A stretch of DNA of 64,000 nt from Kalaharituber pfeilii (Eukaryota; Ascomycota; Pezizomycetes; Pezizales; Pezizaceae). Positions 22,408-33,763 of the stretch are shown here, piece after piece (position 1 is the stretch's first letter; the number at the start of each line of letters is the position of its first letter). Location: NCBI GenBank assembly GCA_015179045.1, contig WHUZ01000011.1, forward strand, positions 1,240,001-1,304,000. Reading direction: 5' to 3'. Under the pieces are notes generated by a model, which was not told the origin of the DNA, did not search any database, and was given only the letters and a program-made list of their open reading frames with translations. Both the position numbers and the translations under genes were made by a program.

Positions 22408-23975
22408 TTTCCGTGTCTAATGGCCGTCTGTATTAGCAAATGTAAGGAAACGTCGCAAGAGAAGGGATACTGTATATCTGCAGAAAGTCATACTGAGATA
22501 TTTCGTGCCTGTCTTTCCCTATGTTTGGTTTTCGATACCATCTAGACAATTTCAGTAGATTCCTACCACTGCGAACTCTCACCTTACTTGGGTTTGTACT
22601 CGTCGGCCCAATAGGGTGAGACCACTTTCGGTTGATCCTAAGAATTTAGGGTTTATCAGAGGCCTGCTGTAGTTCCATAAAAGATCCAACCAAGGCGGAT
22701 TTGTGAAAATTTGTATCAAAATTCAGCTTCGTTAGACCGATGAGCCCTTACAACCAAACGCTATACACAGTGTAATCTGGCGGCAGCCCCCTTGCCTGTG
22801 CCGAATACGCAGTTGCTTTTAAGCGCTGTCACACCCAGTCACAACAGCTATGCAAGCACAACAGCAGGTTAGTGCAGTTTATTAAACTTGCAAATCTCAA
22901 CCTATATCTAGTGTATTGTTTAGTCTAACAAATGAAGAAAGTATGGTGCGAGAGCGAAAATCCGTCCCTGCAGGCCTGCACTAGTGGCACTGGGTAGGGC
23001 TTGTGTCAATGCTAGAAAGCTGGTAGGCATATGTCCCGACAGCAGCACATGGGAATCAATGATTGGCGCGAGTATGCATTTGAAACCATTAAATCTGGAG
23101 GCCTGACAGCCCTGCTAATCATGATGCAGTAGTAAATAGAGGGATTTTGCTGGCGCCAGGGAGAGTTATCAGGGACGACTGCGCCCCACGCTGGAAAATC
23201 CTACGAAGTAATTTCATCGCTGGGACTGGATTTCCAGCCCTGGAGCCCTGGAAACTGCCGCTTTTCGATCCCCATCTATATTCCTCAGTTTTCATTCAGT
23301 TTTCATTCTGAAAGCCGAGATTGATTCAGCGAAGTGACTTCATATGGTAAACCAACCATCAGGAACTGTTGAGTTGGAGTAAACGTAGTTCAAAGGGGCT
23401 TCATTTTCGTGGAAGCACCGCTGCCTGTATACTTGTGCCTTCACTTACACACCCAGTGCTAGTCTAAATTGGTATTAGTAGTCATAGCACACCCGCAGTT
23501 GTGACTTAGTAAGCTTTGAATTGGGTGAGCAGCTGGGAGAACAAACCTAGCTAGAGTATCCCTGATGCAGCAAAACCAGTTGCATTTTGTGCTATTTTTA
23601 GAGCTGTGTCATGCGTTAAGTGCTTGATCCCTGACGCCAGCGAAATCCTTCGAATCCATTAAAGATAGATTAGAGAGATATAATTAACTGCTGCAAATGG
23701 CACTCCTGGAGTCACCAAATCGTTAAAGCTAGCGCTACTACCTCATGAGTGTACTTGTCCACTTCAAGTGTGAAGCGTACTGTAGCCGAGCATACCTTGT
23801 GCCGCGAAACCCACGAGCTTTTTTTTTAACTCAACTATCTTGCTCCGCGACCCGGACAAAGCATATAAACGGTCCGTACACAGAGAAGATTCTGCAATTT
23901 CAACGGGTATAAGTTCGCATTTTTTACCACCCTTTACGACTTCATTCAACTTCTCTCCAGCACGGTTTGAGGAAG
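22408..23975. promoter_or_regulatory. Divergent intergenic region between two genes
   Basis: 1.57 kb free of recognisable repeats, lying between two divergent start codons, so it should hold both promoters. I could not assign a definite TATA box or factor site. Confidence 0.4.
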
Positions 23976-26412
23976 ATGTCTGCTCAGCAGAAAATAGTTG
24001 TCGGGATCGATTTTGGAACGACATACTCCGGTGTCGCTTGGGCATGTTCCCTCATACCGCTATGATGTCTGACGCGGATGTAGTGCTTAGTCAAATTTGC
24101 TGATATTGATCTCATGCAGGCCGATAGTACCTCCCCCCAAGATATCAATCCTATTCGGCAATGGCCTGCTGCAGTGGTAAGAACTCTGAACCCTCATATA
24201 CGACACAGTCAGGGACATTCCTTTAACGCAAGTGGGATATCTTGCAAGAAATAGGGGAAGCAAGACAATGACAAAGTTCCATCAGAAATGGTCTACCTTC
24301 CGGACGGTACTTTCAAGTGGGGTTTCCAAACTTCAGAACAGAGCGTACGGAAGGAGGCGAAAATACTTCAGTACATGAAGCTGCTCCTGGACCCTTCACA
24401 GGCGAAAAACTTCTTGTTGGGGGATCCATTGGGACTCACTAAAACCCGCGCCGCCTTACCTGAAAACAAGAAACCCGTGGATGCGGTTGCAGACTACCTA
24501 CGAGCTGTCAAGACACATGCTTTGAATGTTCTGAGCAGCCATTTTGGCACAGACTTCTGGAAAGTTTTTAGTATTGAGTATCATTTGACGGTACCTGCTG
24601 TCAGTTGTTCGGTCTCCCGTTTGTCAAGTCTGATGCTGATTTAAAGCTTCTATCAGGTCTGGAGTGAATCCGCAAAGGCATTGACCTTAAAGGCCGCTAA
24701 TGACGCTGGCCTTGGCTCGGCCAATGACCTCATTCTTATTGCTGAACCGGAGGCAGCGGCGTTGTATTGCTTGACAGATCTGTACCCAGGGCTGCTAAAG
24801 GTATCTCAACTTGGAAGTCTAACTGATACTAGAAACCACTTATACAGTGAACTAATCAATACGTAGGTAGGAGATACGTTTGTAGTCGCGGATTGTGGTG
24901 GTGGGACTGTCGTAAGTGCTTCCTCACCTTTTTCTCTGGCAGTCTAGAAAAGCAGCAGTCTCCTTTCTGAATTAATCTCCGCCTAATGTCATGTAACAGG
25001 ACCTCGTCTCATACAAGGTGCTGGAGAGAGAACCAAAGTTTGAAGTAAAGGAGGTCGCTGTTGGTGGAGGGCTGTGTGGGTCGGTCTTCTTGAATCGGCG
25101 ATTTGAGGCTTTCATCAGAAAGCGGTTGGGAACAACAATGTAAGTGATTGATAAAGCTATTTTAAGATAATCCGTACTCAACCTATACATAAGTGTGGAC
25201 CAAATGGTACGAAAAGGAAGACCATACCGTTTGATGATGAAGGAATTCGATGAGGGCTTGAAGCGAAGATTCAAAGACTGCGATGAGCAGGAGGTCATGG
25301 ATTGTCCAGTACCTGGCCTACTGGACAATGCGGAAACGGGTATCGAGGACGGCTTTCTTGAAATCCATAGGGAGGAGATGCGGGACATTTTCGAGCCTGT
25401 AATACAAGAAGTTCTTCAACTGATTCAAAAGCAGGTGGACTCCGTATACTTGAGTGGGCACAGCGTTGTTTCTGTAAGTTCGTTATGTCCTTGGAACTAC
25501 CTGAAGCTGTTGCTAGGAAATAAGAAATATGACTGACATACTTGTAAAGGCCATCTTGCTGGTTGGTGGTTTTGGCTCTTCTCCATATTTGTACAAAAGA
25601 GTGAAAGAACATGTTCTGCCCACCTCAGGAGTCTCCGGCGACATTAAAGTCCTACAACCTGCCAATGCGTAAGCTTGATGTTGTTGTCGTTGTGACATGA
25701 GGTAAAAGCTAACAAAGGTCATCACATGTGCAGATGGAGTGCTGTCGCGCGTGGAGCAGTGGTTTGTGGTTTACAGAGTGTCAATATCCGAAGCAGACAA
25801 GTCCGCCGAAACTATGGTGTTTCTTTTCGTTCTCCTTTCATTAGTGGGGTCGATGAAGAAGGGTACCGAGTTTGGTGTAACATTCAGGAGAGATATTTCT
25901 GCTATTACCGTATGAGATGGTATGTCAAAAAGGTATGTTTACCAACATCGAGCTATTCGGATGAAATAATATTATTTATTAAAATATATATATGTATCAG
26001 GGAGACGAGGTAGCGAGCTCGCAGAAAATTTCCTTTCCATTCTACTTAACATTCTCAGCCCACGAGAGCGAGTTATGCCATGCATCCCCGCTGTTCGCAA
26101 GCAATTCTGAGGGAACGCAAGCTGAAGATCGCTCCAACCATCCCAGTGAGTGCATGCCCTTGTGATGAAACCATCTTTTCCTTCGAAATCTTGAATAACT
26201 AACAATATTGAGTAGATGTGTATAAAGTATGCACTATCAAATGCAATCTAAATAGTTTACGAAATCACCTTAAAGAGTGCAGGAATCCTACGGGAAAGCT
26301 TTACTATACCTTGGATTTCAATCTTGTTATGCAGATCCATTCTGCTCAGCTCACCTTTACATTCGAACGTGGTGGCATAACCTACGGCGAGGCAACCGTT
26401 ACTTTTGTTTAG
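23976..26412 (+). CDS. Hsp70-like ATPase-domain protein, 11 exons
   Basis: Exons: 23976-24041, 24120-24176, 24255-24599, 24657-24800, 24867-24911, 25000-25139, 25194-25473, 25550-25668, 25734-25932, 26001-26145 and 26216-26412; every junction keeps frame and the sum is 578 aa. The ATP-binding signatures are present: phosphate-1 VVGIDFGTTYSGVAW (residues about 8-22), phosphate-2 VGDTFVVADCGGGTV (exon 5) and the adenosine motif AILLVGGFGSSPYL (exon 8). This is the actin-like ATPase fold of Hsp70. The C-terminal half is not a canonical substrate-binding domain, as is usual for the large group of Hsp70-like proteins in filamentous fungi, whose substrates are mostly unknown. All introns are 54-88 bp. 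Intron 1 appears to use a GC donor (GCATGT...CAG). No in-frame stop, so the gene is probably active. Confidence 0.9.
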
Positions 26413-27697
26413 AACAGGACTATACTTGGCCACAGCTGCTCTATGACCGGAGGTCGGGCCGGATTATGGAGAAGTTCTTCGCGCGTTGATGCAATAGCTA
26501 GTGATAGCTGTCATAGGTCACAAGGGGAATGTGGAAGTTCAATGACCACAGAAGGTCTACATCTATGTCAAATTTAAGTTTGTTTCTTATTGTTTCCCCT
26601 TAACATTGCAGTCATGGCAGTAAGCCGTACTAGGATATCAAATATGAGCTAAGTCACGCGAGAGATAAGCGGCTTACACACGTGCCTTCTTCTTTTTAAT
26701 GGAATTACTATACTCATCATGCATACATTATTCATTCCGCCACTATTCAGGAGGTATCATAATATAACTCGCTATAGCGCGTTTGAGAGGCAATTCGATT
26801 GAACCACAGTCGCAAAGGTAACTGTAAAGCACCTCGGTTCATCCATACCGAAACTGTAAGAATCGTTGCTCCACTCATCCATACACATGATCACACACAT
26901 ACCTACCGACATGTGCATGAAGGTTGTCCCAACCTAACACTACGGAGACCGCAATAGGAAAAGTGCTCACGCTGCTGACTAGTATCTATCATGTTAAAGA
27001 TTATGCAACGAGCATCACGGGACTTACCACGTGACGCTGTCACTATGTGAAGGAACCACGAGAATGTGGATAGCACATGAGCCGAGATTGCGGTATGCCA
27101 TCCTATATTTCAATAGGGATCTAAAGGTGAAAGTTGAAGATCAAATCCATCCCCAACCACTTGACCCTCTCCACCTTCTTCTCCCTTCTTTTCCTTTTTC
27201 AAGAATAGATCCTCCTTGGACCCCTGCATCGGTAGGTCTGCAGGCGCTACTGTCTCCTTTATTGCTACTCTATATCCCTCCTACTAACTTTCTTCGCTTT
27301 CTGATTGCTCTCCAAAAGTATTCGCAGAAGAATTTGAGCTTAGCTTCTCCGCGTTTCATACCCCGTCCCAGTATAATGCTATCCATCAGCTCCCCCCCCC
27401 CCCTTCAGTCATATTAAAAACAAAAAACAAAGTTCCCCCCCGGTCATATTATCTCCTGCGAATTTCGAGGCCAGCGATGGCAACTAATTATCTTTCCTCC
27501 ACGCATTGTTTCAACAACCATTCTCTCTTGCCGTGATCTACCCCTTCACTTTATTACTCCCATCTTCCTACCTTGTCTCCCTTCCTTACTTCATATACTA
27601 TTGAACTATTCCAACCTCCCCTTGCACATTTTCCACGCCTCCCCGATGCTTCTTTAGTTCCTTGCAGTGCCAAATTCTTACTTTCAAGGGAAACCGT
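26413..27697. other. Intergenic, no gene recognised
   Basis: Downstream of the Hsp70-like gene. Pyrimidine-rich around 27160-27420, including a C run near 27392. The short ORFs have no recognisable domain. Confidence 0.4.
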
Positions 27698-28782
27698 GAG
27701 AGAGGGGCGCAAAGGGGGAGGCAGAGAGGAGTGGGAGGCTTCCATCTTTTGGGCGGCGCAAGGGGGAGGGGTAGTGTATACAGACGGGAGTATGAGTGAG
27801 GAGGGGAGAGTGGGCGGGGGGTATTGGAAGTGGGATGGCGGAGGAGGGGAAGAGATGGGTACGGGCGCGACGGTGTGGGACGGAGAGATCAGGGGAATGA
27901 GGAAGGGGGTGGAGAAAGCAATCCCGGCTCCGGCAAACTTAGTAATCCTGACAGACTGACAAGCAGCGATCGCGGCAGTGAAGAAGGCAGGGAGAACGGG
28001 AAAACCGAGGACCGGAGACTTGAAGAGAGCCGTGGACCTAATGGCGGGGAGGAAGAGAAAAGGGGGGGACGTCAAGCTCATGTGGGTTAAGGCTCACATC
28101 GGTATAGCTGGCAACGAAGCGGCAGATGTCGAGGCGAAGAAGGCAGCAGCAAAAGTTGGCAAATCGATGGTAACAGAAGGGGGGCTGCGGCAGAAGTGGA
28201 AACGATTGCGCGCGGCGGAGAGAAGAGAAGCCGGGTACGGAGGAGGCTCAGTAATGAGGTGGAGCAGGGGGGCAGCAACCGCCTTCGAGACTGAGAACGG
28301 GGAAGGGGATGGGGAAGGAGTGGGAAATAAGGTTAGGAAAGGCGGCGGAGGGAAGCGTATGTGGGTGCGGAGAGAGACAAACGGCCGACCACTTGGCTTT
28401 CAGGTGTAAGGAGGTGGATTATCCAGAAGGGTGGGAAAGATGGGAAGACACGGATGAGAAAAAGTGGGTGAAACACCAAGAGAATGGGGAAGCGGTGGTT
28501 GTTTTAGGAGAATTTTTTGGGTCGCTGGGGGTGTAAGGGGAGGGGGCGTTTTTCCGTTTGTTTGAAGGTGGCGGGGGAGGTAAAAGTGTAGCTATTTTTT
28601 AGTGCCTCGTGAAGGTGGGGCGGGGAGGGGTTGACGTTCTCGTTTGTAGACATGGCGGCGGAAGGATTACTAGGTAAGCCTGCCTCCGGGCTTTGAGGGT
28701 TTAGACCCAGGGGCCCTGCCTTGGCGAGCAGCTGCGCGCGGGGTCACGTGACACAAAAAAAAAAAAAAAAAAAAAAAAAAGC
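27698..28782 (+). mobile_element. Family-B LINE, 5'-truncated (RNase H and zinc motif)
   Basis: Flanked by GAAACCGT (27690-27697 and 28783-28790), ending in the family-B tail (28677-28752) and poly-A. RNase H is readable: VVYTDGSMSEEG, ATVWDGE, LVILTD and WVKAHIGIAGNEAADVEAKK. A TGA at 27957 interrupts LTD-QAA and a frameshift lies near 28290. The zinc motif CGCGERQTADHLAFRC and the end FFGSLGV lie in the last frame (28309-28536). Confidence 0.9.
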
Positions 28783-28822
28783 GAAACCGTATGTGAGATT
28801 GGCAGGTAGGCTACTATTCGCC

Positions 28823-29120
28823 TTTTTTTTTTTTTTGTTTTTTGACATGTAACCCTGCTCGTAGCACTGAGCCATGGCAGGGCCACTGGGCATGCCCTCG
28901 TAGCCCGGAGACAGGCTTGAAAGAAGGGTTCTAGATACATAGACTCCCCCCCGTTTCTCCCCCACCCCCCTGCCTTCTAGAACCTAATTCCGGAAAAGAA
29001 CCTCTCCAACTCATCCCACTCCTCCCCATTCTCTGCTGTCCTCTTCCAATTCTTTCCCATATCCCCTACTTCTCAAAACCTTCTAGGCGGTTCTTCTGAT
29101 TGTTGCATCGGAACACCAGG
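28823..29120 (-). mobile_element. Family-B LINE, 3' fragment, minus strand
   Basis: Poly-T from 28823, then the reverse complement of the B tail (CCTGCCATGGCTC, GGGCATGCCC, GTCTCCGGGCTA), then the C-terminal codons of ORF2 (FRCNNQKNRLEGFEK). Placed only 40 bp from the poly-A of the preceding plus-strand copy. No clear target duplication. Confidence 0.8.
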
Positions 29121-29470
29121 TATGGTAAGGGTAGTGGCCCTTTAGGGGTCCGAAATTGGGTGAAGTGGCCAGAAGCAATGGAGAGAGAAGTTTGAGAGGT
29201 TGCAGTACTAAGCACTTCGCAAATGCAGTGGTGCAGTCTGAGGGGTAGCGAGAGTAAAGGTCGAGGCCATTGCCAGAGCAGAGAGTGTAACGATAATCCT
29301 CGATCAAGGCCAAGCAAGGTATGTACTGAGATCAGTGATAGACACCACAGGAGTAGAGGACCTGTGGCCTAAAAGGTTTAGTGAAATGGTAGCCTCAGAC
29401 TCAGAGAGAGAGGTTGAGAGGGGGAGGGATTAGAGAGAATTTAGCTTAGATTAAGTCATAGACAAAAATA
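29121..29470 (+). pseudogene. Decayed LINE ORF2 segment (post-RT region)
   Basis: A frame with a few stops reads LDQGQARYVLRSVIDTTG and VEDLWPKRFSEMVASDSE, which matches in position and pattern the segment LDGAQARAIVREVEAPSE of the intact ORF2 at 11604-13604. The fragment has neither a tail nor a poly-A. Assigned by similarity of a short stretch only. Confidence 0.55.
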
Positions 29471-29482
29471 ATAGGTTTGAGG

Positions 29483-29817
29483 TAGTGAGCGGCACGAGCT
29501 AGCTCGAGCCGAGCTGGAGGGTGAGCTCGAGCTGGCGTGGCATGAGCTCGAGACTGGATTGATTATGTACATAATATTGACAAACTAAACTAAACTAAGC
29601 TAAATTTTCATCTTTCTCACTACTATCAGGTAAATTGTGCATTTCGAAGTTGTTGATAGGTCAGAATGAGCTCCAAGTCTCTAATTATCACTATATTAGG
29701 TATTTACAGTTTATGAAACCTTGCACTGGCTAAGCATTTGAGCGAGCTGTCAAGAAAAACACTACCATGATCTTGGCTCGTTTGAGCTCGAGCTGGCTCG
29801 GCTCGTGCCGCTCACTA
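29483..29817 (+). mobile_element. hAT-type MITE, 335 bp (second copy)
   Basis: Perfect 8-bp duplication GTTTGAGG (29475-29482 and 29818-29825). Same length and near-identical sequence to the copy at 16820-17154, with the same TAGTGAGCGGCACGAGC ends. The few differences suggest recent amplification. Confidence 0.96.
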
Positions 29818-29830
29818 GTTTGAGGCAGTA

Positions 29831-30428
29831 TGGTGCCGGAAGTTAATAATCAACATGTTGTAACATTCCCGGCCAGCATTAGTAAGCAGCACCATATGTG
29901 TCGTTTTGCTTGCTTGACGCAATCGCGCACCCTTCAGCCACGGTCAATTTACACGGCCGCATTACACGCTCGCTTTACGTCTACAGCTGCCCACGCTCGC
30001 ACCACTCATAGAAGGTTTTTCCAGAGTCTATTGCAGGTCTACGAGAAACTATACCCAAAGCTCTTTTTCTATTTCAGACATCTCAATTTGGCGTTATTAT
30101 AATAAGTGTCTTCATATTATGCAGGCATATAAGGATGGTCATCAATATGGTACAGAGCGGGGAACCTTTGATGACTAATCCATTTGTATAGGGCTTGGCA
30201 TGTAACATTTGCTCCATCTCCTAAGAAAGTAAAAAAACTTTGAACCTTTTCAGTTTTACAACGAGTAAAGATTTTGCCATGAAAATATCATAGAATGATA
30301 GAGCATCTCAAATAGTATAGATTTTTGATATTTCTACCTTAGTTCATATCAGGTTGTGGTTGCTGATAGGTTTTGCGTTGCGTTGGTTGTGTCGCAAATT
30401 TCATGTTGATTATTAACTTCCGGCACCA
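29831..30428. mobile_element. Non-autonomous TIR element, 598 bp, TA target
   Basis: 27-bp perfect terminal inverted repeats at 29831-29857 and 30402-30428, starting TGGTGCCGGAAG, flanked by TA on both sides (29829-29830 and 30429-30430). The interior has only an ORF of 90 codons without a known domain. The TA target fits the Tc1/mariner superfamily. Confidence 0.88.
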
Positions 30429-30551
30429 TAGCTGAAAAGATTGCTAGTACTGTTGAGGTCAATAAGGAGGAGAAAGGGTTCTGGAAACGAGATGTACACC
30501 TACTACAGACAGATATTGAGGTTATTGGCCTTAGATTATATAGGGAAGATA

Positions 30552-30925
30552 TTTCTTTTTTTTTTTTTTTTTTTTTTTTTTATTACATAATCTTCTATGC
30601 AGGTGTTTGCTATAGTAGAGCTTCTAAGTCTAACTCCGTACAGCTTAAAGGCAAGCTTGTCTAACTATAACCTTTTATTACTACCTCTATAAATGAAATT
30701 TTTAATCTCTTCTAATACTATATCTATAAAGTAATAAAAATAGCTATATCTTTCTTCTACTCTTATCTTTGAATAAATAAAAAAATTTACTTTCTCATTT
30801 CTTATATCTTCAATAATCCAAAAAACTTCCCTAGTATATTTATTACTTTTCTATTCTTTTGCTACTTAATTTATTTTTTTCTAACTATATTTTTCTATAT
30901 TTTTTATCCTTTTAGATCGTATACT
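30552..30925 (-). mobile_element. Family-B LINE fragment, very strongly AT-mutated
   Basis: After a T run the sequence follows the minus-strand B tail of 5795-6110 base by base, but almost every C has become T and many G have become A: for example 'gcttgcagctattcgcaatggc' corresponds to 'tctatgcaggtgtttgctatag'. The match continues through the ORF2 end as AT-rich text. It interrupts a Gypsy fragment. Confidence 0.75.
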
Positions 30926-30929
30926 TCTT

Positions 30930-31412
30930 TATACCTTAGTACCGAATCTAATGGCAAGGATATGGTGAAGACAAAGATACTTAGGAACCGATTGGAAACT
31001 TGCAAAGATCCCTTGAATCTGTCAGAGAGTTCCACAACTGATATTCGAGGAAGCCTCGGGACCCTATGGTCTAATAAGGTACTGATGGCTACGGCCAAGC
31101 TACTCTGATGATTTTTTGATGTGAGTACCTTTTCCTTACGAAGAGATTTTTTTCACAAGGTTTTAATCTTCATTAAGGTTTTGAATGGCTCACTGACGAC
31201 GAATGAGTACTCGAAGACACACCAGTCTTACCGTCAGCGACAGAGAATCGAAAATCTGTGTGGGACCTTGTGCATAAGATACGCCGATACGTGCAGTAGC
31301 CTTTCAAGTTTTTTAAACCCTTTTGGGTCCGATTGTATTGCTCACAGTCATAGTTAGCTCTCAGCTTTTCAGTGATTGTCACTCGGGACGAGTGCCCTAG
31401 AACGTGGGGTAA
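30930..31412 (+). pseudogene. Gypsy fragment: chromodomain end and 3' region (Gypsy-4)
   Basis: Near 30980-31080 the text matches the chromodomain end of Gypsy-2 and Gypsy-3 (EPIGNLQRSLESVREFHN, then RKPRDP), with stops. It continues through the same 3' untranslated landmarks (ACACCAGTCTTACC, ATACGCCGA) to a purine tract before the LTR. Confidence 0.8.
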
Positions 31413-32007
31413 TGTTATGGCTACGGCAAGACTTACCCACCTAAGGGAACACTTACTCTGAATTGTTACATAAGACCAATGCTAATAGACTGGACTGATC
31501 ACCCGTTAGGCTTGGCAGTAGATTCATTTGTTTATCGAATAGAGTAGTACTAAGGAAGTGTATGTCAAACGTTTATGGTAAGACCCCCAGGTCTGCAATG
31601 CACTCGGCTTATTAAAAGCTAATATATGCGCACATGCACTAGTACATATCATTATCTTACGTCTGTACTATTTTTGCATATTTCTGTTACATGTGCCTAT
31701 TACTAGCATTGATAAGGAATTGCCACATTGCCAGTCATTTATTCATTTGTTGACTAGTCATGTATGACTGCACTTAAGTCTATATAAGCGCCAGCATAGT
31801 TAGAAGAATCAAGATACTAGTGGTGTCACGGTTCTAAGTTCTCTATTATTCTGAAACTTATCGTTCCTCCTTACGCCCGTGAATCACTCTGCTCCGCTGC
31901 GCGCTCCATGCCAAGTAGCTGCCCTTCCGGTCAACTGTATATACGTCCCGTAGCTGAAACATCCATTTCCAGCGCACGGCGAAGCCGAGCCCCTCACGCC
32001 CATAACA
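31413..32007 (+). repeat. Probable 3' LTR of Gypsy-4 (diverged subfamily)
   Basis: Starts TGTTATGGCTACGG after GAACGTGGGGTAA, TATATAAG near 31781, ends CGCCCATAACA. It keeps the order of the Gypsy-2 LTR, including 'aagaatcaagatactag.ggtg', but is clearly diverged. The right boundary is inferred from the TAACA end. Confidence 0.65.
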
Positions 32008-33128
32008 ACTTGGAGGAAGCAACAAGAGAAGGACGCAAAGGGGGAGTGGGAAGTGTCGATCTTTTGGGCAATGCAGGGGGCGGGGGTGGTGTATACAGAT
32101 GGGAGTATGAATGAGAAAGAGAGAGTAGAAGGGGGATACTGGAAATGGGATAGCGGGGGGGGAAGAAATGGGGACAGGGGCAACGGTATGGAATGGGGAG
32201 GTGAGAGGGATGAGGAAGGGGGTATTTTTTTTTTTTTTTTTTATATCATTACTCGCATGCCGCCCTCTGGGCTATGGCGAGGTGAGGAAGGGGGTAGAGA
32301 AAGCGGTACCGGCACCGGCGAACATGGTTATCCTAACCGACTCACAAGCAGCAATAGCGGTGGTGAGGAAGGTGGGGAGACTAGAGAGAGCACGAACTGG
32401 GGACCTGAACAGAGTAGTAGATGCGATCGCGGAGAGAAGGAGAGAGGGGGGTGGCGTTAAGCTGATGTAGGTGAAGGCACATAGGCAATGAGGTGGCGGA
32501 CGCTGAGGCAAAGAGAGCGGCGGACAGGAATAGGAGATCACTGGTGACAGAAGGAGGGCTGTGCCAGAAGTGGAAGCGACTGCGTACGGCGGAAAGAAAA
32601 GAAATGGAATACGGGGGAGGGGCAGTGATGGACTAGAAAAGAGGAGCCGTAACGGCATTCACAAGATTGAGAACGGGGAAGGGATGGGAAAGGAGTGGGA
32701 CGTGAAGATAGGAAGACTGGCGGAAGGAAGTGTATGTAGGTGCGGAGAGAAGCAAATGGCAGACCACCTGGCATTCAGATGCGAGGAGGTGGAGTACCTG
32801 GAGGGATGGGGAAGGTAGGAGGATATTGACGAGAAGAAGTGGATGGTAGAGCAGGAGAACGGGGAGGTGGTGGATGTGCTGGGAGAGTTTTTTGGTTCGT
32901 TGAAGGTGTAGGGGGTGAATTTTCGTTTGTTTGAAGGTGGCGGTGGAGGAAAGTTGTAGCTATTTTTATCGCCTCGGGGAGGCGGGGCGGGGAGGGGTCG
33001 AGTTTTTCGTTTGTAGAGATGGTGGTGGAAGGGTTAGGTAGACAAGCCTGCCACCGGGCTTTGAGGGTCTAGACCCAGGGCCCTGCCATGGCGAACAGCT
33101 GCACACGGGTCACGTGACAAAAAAAAAA
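32008..33128 (+). mobile_element. Family-B LINE, 5'-truncated, with a tail micro-insertion
   Basis: RNase H pieces (VVYTDGSMNEKERV, ATVWNGEVRGMRKGV, MVILTDSQAAIAVV) and the zinc motif CRCGEKQMADHLAFRC, in several frames because of small indels. The B tail (33046-33118) ends in a short A run. A 58-bp family-A tail sits at 32225-32282. The copy is similar to 27698-28782. Confidence 0.85.
32225..32282 (-). mobile_element. Family-A tail micro-insertion, 58 bp
   Basis: Poly-T plus the hairpin only, flanked by TGAGGAAGGGGGTA (32211-32224 and 32283-32296). Removing it and one duplication restores the RNase H frame. Confidence 0.92.
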
Positions 33129-33490
33129 TGCAGTATGGCAGCATTTACGCAGCATGGCAGCATTTATGCAGCATAGTAGCATTCACGCAGCATGGCAGCA
33201 AGGTGAGTTGCGTTATCATGCTCATCGCGTCGTGGCAAGACTAACTACTCGTATGTGGCAGAATACATCTCGCATGGTAGCATTGGCGCAGTATCCAGCA
33301 TTGGCGCAGTATCCAGCATTTGCCAGGCATGGTAGCAAGGTGAGTTGCGGCCTCATGCTCATCGCGTCGTGGCAAGGCTAACCTCTCGCATGTGGCAGAA
33401 TACATCCCACGTGGCAGCATTCGCGCAGCATGGCAGCAAGGTGAGTTGCGGCATCATGCTTATCGCGCCGTGGCAAGGCTAACCTCTCGT
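33129..33490. repeat. Minisatellite with a higher-order unit
   Basis: Short units of about 20 bp ('gcagcatttacgcagcatgg') alternate with a longer block ('caaggtgagttgcgg.atcatgctcatcgcg' to 'ctctcgcatgtggcagaatacatc') repeated about three times at roughly 120-150 bp spacing. It directly follows the poly-A of a LINE. Confidence 0.85.
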
Positions 33491-33499
33491 ATCTATTGG

Positions 33500-33763
33500 A
33501 TTGGGGGATATAGTGCTTGGAGGATAATTTCAACAATCTTAGTGCCCTCCTGGCCATGGCAATAAAACGTACAGCGGTTCTGAATATTAGTTTGTTGAAT
33601 ATCTTGGAAAAGGACGGGAAAGGAGAATGGAGAGATGACAGACCCCAATACTCCTATCTTTCTTTTGTTTTCTCTCTTATTTTTCTTGTACCTTTTATAT
33701 ATTCATCCTCGTCATAGCCCGCAGGTCGGCATACGCATAATGATATATATATATATAAAGCTT
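33500..33763 (+). mobile_element. Family-A retroelement 3' end with a (TA)n tail
   Basis: A decayed family-A hairpin (CTCGTCATAGCCC / GTCGGCATACGC) at 33713-33742 is followed by a TA repeat instead of poly-A. Upstream 200 bp has a U-rich 3' UTR character. No readable ORF. Confidence 0.6.
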
